Below the pieces are notes generated by a model. It was given only the letters and a program-made list of their open reading frames with translations, ran no database searches and was not told where the DNA came from. Position numbers and translations under genes: made by a program. This document shows, piece by piece, positions 1-11,725 of a stretch of 64,000 nucleotides of DNA. Source of the DNA: Scatophagus argus. Taxonomy: Eukaryota; Chordata; Actinopteri; Scatophagidae. Location of the stretch: the NCBI RefSeq assembly GCF_020382885.2, contig NC_058502.1, forward strand, positions 15,279,950 to 15,343,949, in the 5' to 3' direction. Each line of letters opens with the position of its first letter. The first letter of the stretch is position 1.

Positions 1-115
1 TTTTCAGTACTGAAAAATTCTTTCAAACTAAAATGCAGATGTATACACAGTGTGGGACAGAGTGAAGGTGTAGGGCGCCCTCATGTGACCGTACTGTGTA
101 TATGTCATTTTCCAG

Positions 116-2289
116 TACTCCGGCCAAAGACAAGTGCACCTGAAGAAAAACTTCTTCCTGTACAACTGCTCAGCAGCTCGCTCTGAGACCTTCATCAACT
201 TGCGAGAGGTGTGCAACCGCTTCTGTCTTCCCCCTGGAGAATACCTTATCATCCCCTCCACCTTTGAGCCCAACAAGAATGCCGACTTTTATCTACGGGT
301 GTTCTCTGAGAAACAGGCTGATTTCCAGTATGTTCCACTTACAAACAAGTGCAATTTCATAATGAGAAATAGTATTAAATGATGATGATGTATGATGATA
401 TAAATGATATAAAATGATCATATAACTGTGACTTTTTCTAACTCACTTTTAGAGAGATTGATGATCCTGTAGATTGCCATGTGGAGCAGGTAAAATTATA
501 TCCCTTGTTATGCCTTTGAGAGCTAATAGTGATAATCATATTTTAAGAAGAAGGAAAAATAATTACTTTGTCATGTCTAGATTGACATTGATGAAGAGGA
601 CATCTCTGACAGATTCAAGACATTGTTTGGAAAGCTTGCAGGACATGTAAGTATGCTTAATATTTCAAACATTCCCTTGTGATCTTGGTGATCTACAGAG
701 TGTCTGTGTCATATGTGTCTTAGGATGTGGAGATTTCTGCATTTGAGCTGCAGAGAATCCTCAACCGAGTGGTGATGAAGAGTAAGAGAAATCATTTCTC
801 TCTCCTCTTTCAGGCTAGTTTAGAATGTGCATTTAAATGGACATGACACTAACAGCAGTTTATGCCTGTGTTTATGCATTTTCAGGAAATGACATCAAAA
901 CCAATGGCTTTAGCCAGGCAACCTGCCGTAACATGATCAGTCTGCTGGATGTATCCTTCCATCCTGCCCTCAGCTTTGTCAAGAAAATCCACAAAACCAC
1001 TGACCTCTTAACAGCTTGTTTTATCCCTTTTATATCCCCTTAAATAGTTTGAAAGGAAAACTGTTGTTATGTTAAGCTGAACTAAGCTGCTGTTCACTGT
1101 AGCTTCATATTCAGTATACAGGCATGAAAGTGATGTCATTTTTTTTAAATTAACTTTTAGCAAGAAGAAGGTATTATTCTTCACTGTCTGATAATACTTT
1201 CTAAATTTAGATGTTCTAACTTTACACTGATGCTATATGATGACTATACAAGAAGAAATATTCAAACTGAATACTCCATCCATCTCCATGAACTGGAGAT
1301 ATTTTAAATGTCTTGTTTTATTTCATATATATTTCCCCTAAATTAATCCTGACATATTTGGTACATTTGCATACCTGGCCTTTACAATTCTATTTTGTGT
1401 GGAAGAACAACAGTGAAGTTTGGCTGCACATCATGAGGCTGCAAACCCGAAGGTCACGTCTTATAGATGGCCAGTTCCTGCCATGTATTACTGTGTGGAA
1501 CATGTTACAGTTTTCCTTGACATCCTCTCCAAAGAAAGATGGAAGTGGCAAGCTGGGTTTGGTAGAATTTAAGATCCTGTGGTCAAAGATTGAGAAGTTC
1601 CTGGTTAGTATTGACATTAACATACCATGTAGTATGGTTTATTAGTGGAATCTGGATAAAACACATTAACTTGTTGGTCTCTCCATTAGGATCTGTACAA
1701 AGACAGAGACACAGACCAAAGTGGCTGCATGAGCGCCTCTGAGATGCGGATGGCTGTTGAGGGTGCTGGTGAGAAGTCAACTTTACGAGTTATATTTTCA
1801 TACGCTCAGTATCCTCAAAAGAGGGTAGAGGACAGCTCAATTTGTGTTTTTCTCTATTGTATAATATTAAGTTAGATATTATCTCTGAGTTCACCTTTTT
1901 ACATTTTGGCAGGCTTCAGCCTCAACAACTCTCTGCATCAGATAATTGTGGCCCGCTACAGTGAACCAAGCCTCACCATTGATTTTGACAACTTTGTGGG
2001 CAGCCTTGTCCGCCTAGAGTTCCTCTTCAGTGAGTTCTCATCATTGCGAACACATTTTTTCCTATAACCACATGGACATTATGTAAAGTTATGATGTTTT
2101 CTTGTACTTGACAACAGACACCTTCAAAGCCCTGGACAAAGATGGTTCTGGCAAGATCAGCCTGGGCTTCATGGAGGTATGAACCAAGATGTGATAATGA
2201 TACAAAAATATGAAGCAATGCAATGGTAACCACAGAGTGACTTGTGCTTGTGTTTTCATCCACAGTGGCTGAATATAGCAATGTTGTAG
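116..2289 (+). CDS. Classical calpain large subunit, C-terminal part (5' end outside window)
   Basis: Calcium-dependent cysteine protease; only the regulatory C-terminus is here, the catalytic exons lie upstream of the window. Ten exons with GT-AG joins and continuous phase: 116-327, 453-489, 581-646, 724-781, 886-950, 1535-1603, 1690-1768, 1913-2029, 2118-2176, 2266-2289 (TAG). The first exon encodes the end of the C2-like domain III ([20 protein letters not shown]). After a short linker comes the penta-EF-hand domain: [13 protein letters not shown], then loops [28 protein letters not shown] and [14 protein letters not shown], ending WLNIAML. The phrases EMRMA and ARYSEP resemble calpain-1, while [12 protein letters not shown] and ISAFELQ resemble calpain-2/8, so I do not assign a paralogue. 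Two AATAAA signals follow at 2458 and 2489. Family assignment is secure; the exact orthologue is inference. Confidence 0.9.
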
Positions 2290-2457
2290 AGGAGCTCTGA
2301 CTGTTAGCAGAAGAACACAGACTTAAGTTGAAGAGCCATCATTTCTGGATATGCTGTGTTTTCTAGTGAATGTCAGTTTGTGTCTTATGTACACCTTAAT
2401 CAAGGGTTGCTGATCTTAGGGGAAAATAATTTAGATGACTTCCATTGTCCACAAATA

Positions 2458-2494
2458 TAATAAAGGTACTAAAGCTACACTGTCTCACAATAAA
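2458..2494 (+). promoter_or_regulatory. Polyadenylation signals of the calpain gene
   Basis: AATAAA occurs at 2458-2463 and again at 2489-2494, about 170-205 bp after the calpain stop codon. Either could direct 3' end formation. Confidence 0.6.
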
Positions 2495-2499
2495 GAATA

Positions 2500-5400
2500 T
2501 ATCTATTCAGTATTTAATATATAAACTGTTCATTTTATGCAGTGTATTTGTCCACAGCACACAGAATGTTATTACCGTATGTTGATCATGTCTTTCTGCC
2601 CTCTCTGTTCTTTCAAGTCTTAACTGCAAGGTGTAGTTCAACATTTTGGGCAATAATCTTTGTTGCCAAGACATACACATGCACATTGTTAGCAATGTAC
2701 TCTTATATAAGGAAGCGACAACAGCTGGTTCCCTTATTTTAGCATAAAGACTTTAAAAAGAGGTAATCAGGTCCTAGTTGGCAGGGTTTTTTTTAATATT
2801 TGGACAAAGCCAGGCTAGCTGTTGCCCCTTTTGTTGTCAGTCTTTTAAGTTAAGATAATCTAGCTCTCTTGTGGTGGTTTCACATTTACCATACAGACAT
2901 AAGAGAGGTATCATCTAATTGTTGGAAAGAACACAAAAAAAAACGCATGCAAGAATTTCACTTCCACTGGCTCAGTCAAAAGGCTTTGGAAATTCTATCG
3001 TATATCACAGCTCTGTCTGGCATCTCCTCCCTGTTGTGGTAGCAAGTTCTTTGCAAACTCATACAAACATAACAAACTAATTAACTTGCCTTATCAACAT
3101 ATCGCTGATGCATTTTTTTCCTGCATGGTTTAGCAAATTGCTGTAAACTTAAACCAAAACAAGATATATTAATTGAAACCAGCTTATTTCTTTCTGGGGC
3201 ATTATTTTGAGTGGCAGTATTGTAATACCAGTCAGGTATTACTGTAACTTTAAAGTGCAAAATAAGGATACAAACTTCCACCCTCAGTCTCTGAATCTGC
3301 CTTCAAAGAGATGTGTCAGGGCTGCATGAAATTTCATGTAGACTTTGATATGATTAAATCTATGATTACTGTGATAAAAACCTTCTCTGTAGCCAGATTA
3401 TATCAGTATATCAGTATATGTCAGTATAATGTAGGAAATAGGATAAGCATTGACAAGAGGAAAGCTTATATAAGATATTTAACTTAAAATTACATTGACA
3501 ATATCAATATTGTGCAAATACATTTAGTATGTGCGATATTTCTGAAAAGATTGAGAAGGATATAGTTAATGTTCTTTGTAACAACTGCCTGTGGAAGCCC
3601 TTTAAATTTTTTATACAGTATATGTGTATTATTTCTGTTCTCAAAAGAGAAAAAAACAGTCAACCTAAAAAAATTTAACTTTTCTCACAAAATTCAGTTG
3701 ACAAAACTGGAATAAGTTTAATTTACAATATGATTTTGCTCATTGTTTTAGGAATTTTAATGCACAAATTTAATTGTTCTGTTATTGGTGACAAATGGCA
3801 TCAGTCTCCACTGTGTGATTTAAGCATCACATGCAACACAATTTAAACTCAGTTCAGTGTCTGTGATTCACCAGTAGATGTCAGAGTTCTCATAGATACA
3901 GGTTTGCTGCTTTGACGTCACTGGATGTCTTGTGGCAAGACTTGCAATGTGCTTGCAGCAGCTTGAAGTTTTCAACTGACAGAGTTATGCAGCAGCCATT
4001 TCCTGTTCTGTGTGGTTCGGAGTTCTATTTCCCCTTTTAATATGAAAAGTTGCTCCTGGCTGCCATTAGCTGTGGCAGGCACCCCAGTTATGATGATAAG
4101 CCTAAAAGGAAAAAAAAAGAAAAAAAGATAGCTTTTGTTACTTTTGTAAAACAGACTGTCAACTGTTTGACTATTTCTGATTTTCTTTAAAAGTCATGGA
4201 TTTCTGTGCTTGCGATGCGACTGTTAGCAGGCAAGCTATGAGGTAATGACATTTAGGCACCCTGGTTTCTGGAAAAGAGGCTAGTCCGGATGTGGGGCGG
4301 TACACTGTCTATAAACCACTAATCCAAGGGAGGAAACGAAGTCACTGTGACACTGCAGCAAAGCATCTATATTTAAAAATAGTCATTGCAGAGCATAAAT
4401 TCTTTATCAAAAGAGAATTTTGAGTGAAGGACCTAAACTAAACGTATTAACTGAAAAAGAATATGAAGCCAGTTATGTAGTTTGCACAGGCAATGACTTT
4501 TGCCATTGCTAAGCACACCAAGCATTTATTTTACCACAGACAGCAGCATCGTATTGCAAATGTTCTAAAACGTTTGCCCTATTCACTTGTTGCATGCTAG
4601 ACTACTCTAATGCTAGACTGCTCTACTAATCAACACTGTTACTCCAATATTACATGTGGTGGAGAAAAAAAGCAAAGGAAATTTGCCTCAGAACTATTGC
4701 AGAGTAGGAGTACAAGAGAAAATGAAAATACTCTAAAAAATGAAAATACCTCAGAATTATATCTTGAGTACATGTGCTTAGTCACTTTCCACAACGAGAA
4801 GTTACGATTAGGGCAAAGGGGCAGGGGGCCAAGGTTCCCCTCCTGTGAACTGGGCCCCCAATTCCTCGCTACACCCCTGGATTCTGCAGAGGATTTTATT
4901 ATTTTAAAAACAAACATTGAATAGTCATACACATTTTAAGAGGTCTTGTTTAAATTTTCATTTTTTCTGTCTACTTATTCTCTGGATCAATGCAGTTTCC
5001 CCATGTATATCCAATTAAGCACCACCGAAAGAGAGACGGACCTGGCACTGAGCCTGCACTGTAATTTTACATGCACTAAATACGGCTTTTGTCAATCACA
5101 TAAACTGCACTGATTCATCAGCAATCACAGAAAGTAACTTCAGAAACTGAGTTCACAGTTCATACTGTGTACATTTGAGTTATTGACTATTGCTATTGGA
5201 ATCTGATGGAGGTGAGATATCTTACCTTACAAGTACATAGATGACACATCTGTACACTGTCATCCTATTTTTTTACCTTATAAGGCCAATGGACTCCATC
5301 TCAGATGAGTTAAAAATGTGGACAGGTTTGTTTCTCCATATAAGGATGTTACGTGCCGCTCCCGCCCCTCACTGGCTTGAACTCACCTGGGATTTTACCT

Positions 5401-5590
5401 AAGAAGGAAGATCTTTATCTCTGCCAAACACAAAAAGACAGAAAGGGTTACACAAATGTTTGCACTGTGCCAGTCACTAAAGCACATACATTCTTTGTGA
5501 TTTTGGCTTCAAATCTAATGTGATTTAATGAAAATACTGAGGTTGCAGCTGAAACTATGTCACACCTGGGAAGACGGGGGTGGGGCTACT
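2500..5590. other. Intergenic stretch, no gene seen
   Basis: AT-rich DNA between the calpain 3' end and the cofilin promoter. I see only short chance reading frames, an A-rich run near 4107-4128, and a short GC-rich patch at about 4815-4880 (gggcagggggcc ... ctacacccctgg) that looks like a worn repeat fragment. No exon with splice sites and recognisable protein could be supported on either strand. Confidence 0.6.
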
Positions 5591-5720
5591 TTTGGAGGTG
5601 TGCTCATTTACCCAGCTCCTCCTCTGTGAGTCAACCTGCTCTCCTTCCTTATGACCCTCCAGTATTTTAACTGCTGCCATTTTTCTCTGCTGTCTGTCTC
5701 CTCCACACATCAGAAGCAAA

Positions 5721-7613
5721 ATGGTGAGTAGCCTTCACAAAGAATGTGGCTGGATTGACTTGGCTGTGTCAGTTAGCAACTTCTTTGTGATGTGTGTGTG
5801 TGCCCCACAGGACATGTATTCTACTAGTGATGAAACTTTGAAGTGACAAATGTTAATTTTGACAATATTTTTTTGTGTGTAAACTCAGTCATGCCTTGGT
5901 GTTACCATATTTAGAGTTTATGGTTTTCACTGGCTGTTTTTTTATTAAGGAAACGATTAGAGAGTTTAGTGTATGAAAGAGCTTGTTCAAGGTGTGGTTT
6001 TGCCTCCAAAATGGAGGGAGCTTTGTTCGTGCTTCATACTTGTTCTCAGAGAGTCCCTTGGGGCGGTCTTTCTTGTGCTAACTTGTTCCACAATGACTGG
6101 AATGCAACAGAGCCAAAGCCTTGAAAATTCATAGGGCAGGCTACACCCACAGCATGTTACTGCAGAAAAGCTGGTAGAATATTTTTTAAATGCAACTGTT
6201 TAAGTAGTGTTAACACATCTCTCCAGAGTCTAGTTTTGAAGAACTTCCTGTTTCTTCCTCTTTTAGTTCTGCTTTCTGTCAAAACCCAAGTACATGTGAA
6301 CATCAACTGTTCAGATATGAGTTAAGGCCCAGATTTTACCAGAATAGTGATAGTTTTATTAATTTGTCATTTTACAAGACTTTGCACATTTTATTGACAA
6401 GTTAGTCTTGCAACTTAACTTACTAAATCCTATGAGTAGTATGGAGTAGTCTTCACATAGAGGAGCTGCTTTGTCACTCATTTGACTAAAATCCATCCGT
6501 ATTCATCTATGTCCACATGACATGTGGTTCTCATCATCGTTCAAAATACAACTGTAACTGCTTTGTTTGTCTGTGTGTATTTCTCTTATGCTCTGTCTTC
6601 AAGCATTATTTAAGTTAAAGCAGGTGGAACATTAGACACATTTTGAATTTATTATTTCATCAACATTACATATACCCTGTGGGGTCAGTACTTTCTTGGG
6701 GCTAGCTAGTAAAATGTCATATCAACAAATGAAAAGAGTCTGATTGTCTTTGGATTTTTTTATACTGACATGTAATGTTTTGTGTACACTGAAAACAGGC
6801 ATCTGGAGTAAAAGTCGCTGACAGAGTGAAGGATATCTACAATGAAATGAAAGTTGTGAAAAGCGATGCTGATAATAACGAGCGTATGAGAGTGGTGGTG
6901 CTTGCCATCATCGACAACTGCATTGATGTGGAGAAAATCTTCCTTGAAAAAGATCTGGCCGGTCAGGATATCTTCAAGTTTTTCAAGGGTCTGCTGGAGC
7001 CAGATAAGTGCCGCTATATACTGTATGACTGCCACTTTGAAACAAAGGAGTCGTCTAAGAAGGAAGAACTGGTCTTCACGACTTGGTAGGTTTTTGTGTT
7101 GCAATTGAATCACAAATGCTCTTTCCATCTGCATGCTCAACTTACTACAGACCGTAGAGAATGGCTAACAATATAATTTTGCAAATTCTCTTATGTTTAA
7201 GGTCTTATCTATTCTGAGGCTACATATTTGTGTGGATGTGTGAATATTTATGTTGTGGGAGACGTAGATACAAGTATTTTCTCTTTTTATCAGGTGTCCA
7301 GAAAGTGGACGCATCAAAGATAAAATGAGCTACGCCAGCTCAAAAGAAGCTCTTATGAAGGTCCTGCAGGGGGGTAAGTTGTTTGTTATTTTTCACTATG
7401 TTACATTTTTTTTTTCCTCCAAGACTTTACTAAGCCATTGAGTTTAAATTGAATGATATGTCCTCCTTTTCTAATGAAACTCTTATGTTTTCACCAGGTG
7501 TCAAACATAATCTGCAGATGAATGACATTTCAGATTGCGGTGACAGGGACTGTTTTGCAGCAAAATTGTCACAAGGCATTCTCTGTCTCGAGGGCCACTC
7601 TCTGCACACCTAA
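5721..7613 (+). CDS. Divergent ADF/cofilin-family actin-depolymerising protein (destrin/cofilin-1-like)
   Basis: Actin filament severing and depolymerising protein of the cytoplasm. Four exons: 5721-5723 (the ATG alone, the usual cofilin arrangement), 6799-7085, 7294-7373, 7498-7613 (TAA); 161 aa against about 165 for mammalian cofilins. Family signatures are MASGVKV with the regulatory Ser3, CRYILYDCHFETKES, KEELVFTTWCPES and MSYASSKEAL (actin-binding long helix), then GVKH and the terminal CLEGHSL. Residues 20-40 lack the basic KKRKK nuclear-localisation stretch of vertebrate cofilin and destrin; the sequence there is NNERMRVVVLAI. In human, DSTN lies beside RRBP1, and rrbp1 is the next gene here, so position favours destrin; the divergence also fits the fish protein annotated as cofilin-1-like (cfl1l). 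Polyadenylation signal AATAAA at 7777-7782. Confidence 0.92.
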
Positions 7614-7776
7614 TCTTAAACAGTCTTTCTGTCTCATAGCAAGGCCAATTTAAAGAGATTTGAGGGGACAATAGTAAAGTTTCCAAATTCATTTTGTTTT
7701 TTTGACAAAGCTTAAATAGAAGGGTTAGGTTCTGGACCAGATTAGATTCCTGTAACATCTTTGATGTTTGTGTCCT

Positions 7777-7782
7777 AATAAA
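7777..7782 (+). promoter_or_regulatory. Polyadenylation signal of the ADF/cofilin gene
   Basis: AATAAA located 164 bp after the TAA stop of the ADF/cofilin gene. Confidence 0.7.
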
Positions 7783-7789
7783 CAGACCA

Positions 7790-9990
7790 GTCACACCACT
7801 TTGGCTGTGGTATCAGTCTTATTCAGATCTAATTTTATTCATTCTTTGACCATAATTATACTGTTGTATGTCACTTGACTCTTAGTACATTCATTACGGA
7901 TCAGTAAATTGTTTTTATGTGCATACGTACTGTTTGTATCCCAGCATAGATCACTTGTCTTCCCTTATGGACTTGTTAAAACAGGCATGTTCATTGTGTG
8001 CCGTCATTGCTCCAAGTACTGTCAAATAAATTCTATGCATCAAATCGTGCTAACGTGCACTGTTTTTATTGGCATTAATGGCTTATTCATCGGGCAAAAG
8101 TTTGTCCTTATCAACTTGATAATCAATCATCTGATCAATCCAATCAATCATCAGTCCTGACCTTGTTTTATATGGAACCGCACAGTTTCGCTTCATTCCA
8201 TCAAATCTGCTCCTTTTAACCGTGTTCATTTCATGACTGACAAAATGTTACTGATGCTCTGTACTTTACTATTAGTGTCTTGTTATTACATGAAAATGGA
8301 CCCTTTTGAAAAGCAAGTATGGATGAAGGCTATGATTAACATGTAGCTCTTAGCACCTGGATGTACACCAGAAACATTCACACTCCCTTTAGAAAACCTG
8401 GGATGGACTCCACAGGCCAGATGACTAAGGGTTTTGAAAGTGTTGCTTGAGTTAAACTAATCTCTGCAGGTGATATTAGCTAAGATACACGTGTATATGG
8501 GAAATATATTAAATTCCTATGGGACTACAACAGCTTTTAACAAACAAACCCTTAAGATCAGCAAGGTAAACTTGGTGACATCAATTCCATTAATGAAAAA
8601 TACAAGACACTTTCTCATTTAACATTACACTGCAAGCAGTTTAAAATGTCAGATGATGAGCCTAGCTTAGCATACAAAAGGGAGGATGAGTGGAAAAAAT
8701 TAGCCTGGCACTGTTTAAAAGGGGCAAAATCCACCATAAAGTACCTGGCCCTGCCAACAAAATATAGTCTACTAGGCTATACAGTATAACCTAAACTATG
8801 CCTAAACTACTACGATTTATCATAAAGACATGATATTAATGGCTCTTTGTCTTCAGTTACACTCTTGAATGAGGACATTTCCCAAAGTTCTGAACTTCTC
8901 TTTAAGTCTCATGTTGCTTCTAACAGTTTTGTTCAAAAGTGAACATGAATTTTAAATTAATTTCTTGTTTCAGGTAACTTTGATTTTTATTTTCTTTGTT
9001 TTACTAGTGATTTATTTGTATCTTTTGCTTCTTTGAATATTTATAGTTGTACCAACTGTTTCTGCTCTTACATGAATCGATGGAACAACAAAAATGTCCT
9101 ACTGGCAGTTATACTTTAAAAATATCATTTATTGTAGGTTGCAATGTCAACACATTAATCCAAAATCTGGAAGCCATTTGGACACAGCACCTGACCAGTC
9201 TGTGTACCCAACTATCGCAAACATGGTGGTTTTTAGATTTTACCCAAATATGGAAAGACATCTACATCCTGACTTGAGGAAGGTCTTGCCTGCTGTTTGT
9301 TGTCAACGCTTCCGGCACAGTTTATTATCAAACCTGGAGGGTGAAATTTAGTCTGTGATCACAACATCAGGACATGCAGATATCAGTTTTTTCTCATCCA
9401 GCCATCTTTGTCTCTCGCTAATTTCTTTCAATATTATAATGGTGGGTGTGTTGAGTGGGAAGGGGGAGGGTGACAGAATGACAGATTGAGATCATGACCG
9501 AAACACAACCATACATGGCTGTCGAAAACCTCCATCCTGTAATACACTTCCTTGTGCCTGTAAACCCTGATGCAACCTGAACCTTACTGTGTTAAAGCTT
9601 CAAGCAGTGCAGTGCCGCATTTTTAACTAACTTGACAATACCAGTAATACACGTCTTTAAAGGTTAAGGAGATCGGAGCTACTACATAGTGTGCTATGGA
9701 GAGAAATTTCAACCCTCCATTGTGCTGCATGAGGATATACTTTCAGGGTATTGCAGTGCAGTAATACTTCCTGTAAGAAACTGTTCTGTACTCAGCAGAG
9801 CGACAACAGGGCTTGGTCACAAGTTTTTTTTAGCGTCATGAAGAAGATTTACAGGGCAAGTGTTTGCAGTTTGCTTCTGGATCTGGAACTGCATAAAAAT
9901 ATAGATCAACTTTTACTTTGCTTCCTTCCTGCATTCATATAAGCCTCATCGCAACGGAGACACAGACAACCAAGAGGAATTACGCAGAGC
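7790..9990. other. Intergenic stretch between the cofilin-like and rrbp1 3' ends
   Basis: AT-rich DNA between a plus-strand and a minus-strand 3' end. It holds only short chance reading frames and a small caatcaat-type simple run near 8120-8150. I see no recognisable exon, RNA gene or complete transposon. Confidence 0.55.
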
Positions 9991-10000
9991 TACACTGTAG

Positions 10001-10006
10001 TTTATT
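10001..10006 (-). promoter_or_regulatory. Polyadenylation signal of rrbp1
   Basis: TTTATT on the plus strand reads AATAAA on the rrbp1 strand, about 455 bp past the rrbp1 stop at 10460-10462, giving a plausible 3' UTR. Confidence 0.6.
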
Positions 10007-10459
10007 CATTCATACAAATTTGATGCGTGTTGTGGGCAGCCAGCTACAGAGGAAAGCAGGCCCTAAAGGTAATGAAACATTGAATCATAAAATGTTCCCA
10101 TCATTCAACCACATAGAAAAGACATACAAATTAATTGCACAGGTTGATGCACGTTTGACGTACAATCAGTTTCCCTTTTTAACACTGAACTATGGGGAAA
10201 TGTTTGGAATATAAGGCAGGGGGATAAATAACTTCTGACATAGCCAGAAATGTTTATGGAATGTGGGTTCAGTAAAGATTGTAGCAGGATTCTCTCCTCT
10301 AATCTTACTTTGAAATGTTCATAATATGAAACATTGGCAGTTGCAACAAATGCAATCAACTACAGTACAAGAAAGAAATAGTTTTGGAATGCATAACTAT
10401 GGTAATCATAAGGCATATTTGGCAGTTTTTTTTTTGTAGTGTCTGAAGTCAACTTCCTC

Positions 10460-11694
10460 TCAGACTGACGTTCCTTCCTTCAGCTCCACATATTCTCCCT
10501 TGAAAAACAGAAATAAAAAAAAAATATTAAATTCAGATTTAACACTTATTTCCAGGAAATTAAATTTTTACACTCTGTGGTTAGTTTCTTTTTTCTCAAC
10601 ACACACACAAACAAACATAAATAGGACCTATAAACATGATGTGAGTGATGGAGTTACCAGAACTGAACTGGCACTTCTCTGGTTGCTAGTCCTCACTCCT
10701 TAACACAGCCTGAGCTGAACTTTAATGGGCTACCCTCCACTTCCCAAGCAGAGTCCCTATAGACTGAGCTCTGACCACCCCAATTGTTAGTGTCAAAACT
10801 GACAAGTATACTAAAGGAATTTGACCTTAGAAGTATGTATATGTAGTCTTATTGCAATGGTTGTCTCACCTTGCCTTCCAGGTGCTCCTGCAGTGTTCTC
10901 ACTGTCTCTCTCTCTTTGGTCAGCTGCTCCTGACTGGCTTTGAGAAGCTGCTGGAGCTTGGTGGCTGCCTGGCCCAGGTCTTTGGACAGCTTCTTCTCCT
11001 TCTCCAGGCGTTCCTGTTACAACAGCGGCAACAAACACTACTTCAAAGCACGAAGCAAAAATGAGACTCAATAAGGAAAGAGACAGAGAGGACACAAAAT
11101 AAATACAGATTATAGCCTATGACCATAAAATGTGAAATAATTCTTCATTCATCTAAGAAAGTAATCAGTACAACTTCAAATACATTTTTTGAATCACAGT
11201 ATTAAACTCTGCAGTGTATGACATTTATAGTAATTGAGGACCGGCAAAAAAAAAGGGTTGGATTCTGCATGCCATTTGTTACTGCACCTTGAGTTGTGCA
11301 ACATCTTCTGTGTCAGCTTGTGGTGACTCCGCAGAAACCTTCAGAAGATCCAGCTGAGCCTGGAGTTCTGTTATAGTCCTCTGAGCCTGGAGGTTGACCC
11401 CACACACACACACACGCGTTACCCACTGAAAGTTTATTTCATCATTCATCCCCTCTTGTGGCAAGGAAAAAAAATGCACTGACGCTGGCTTCTACCTGCT
11501 CAAACTCTTCTGAAAGCTGCTGCCTCTGGGCCACCTCACCGTGCAGCTTCTCAGTCATCTGACTCGACTCGTTCTGGGCCTGACAGCAGGAAAAAAAAAT
11601 GACACACACAATAAATACACACAAAGACAAAAGGTGAACACACATGTGTGTATGCAAACAATTCTTGAGAAAAGGCAGCACTACCCCCTCAACA

Positions 11695-11725
<31 letters not shown>

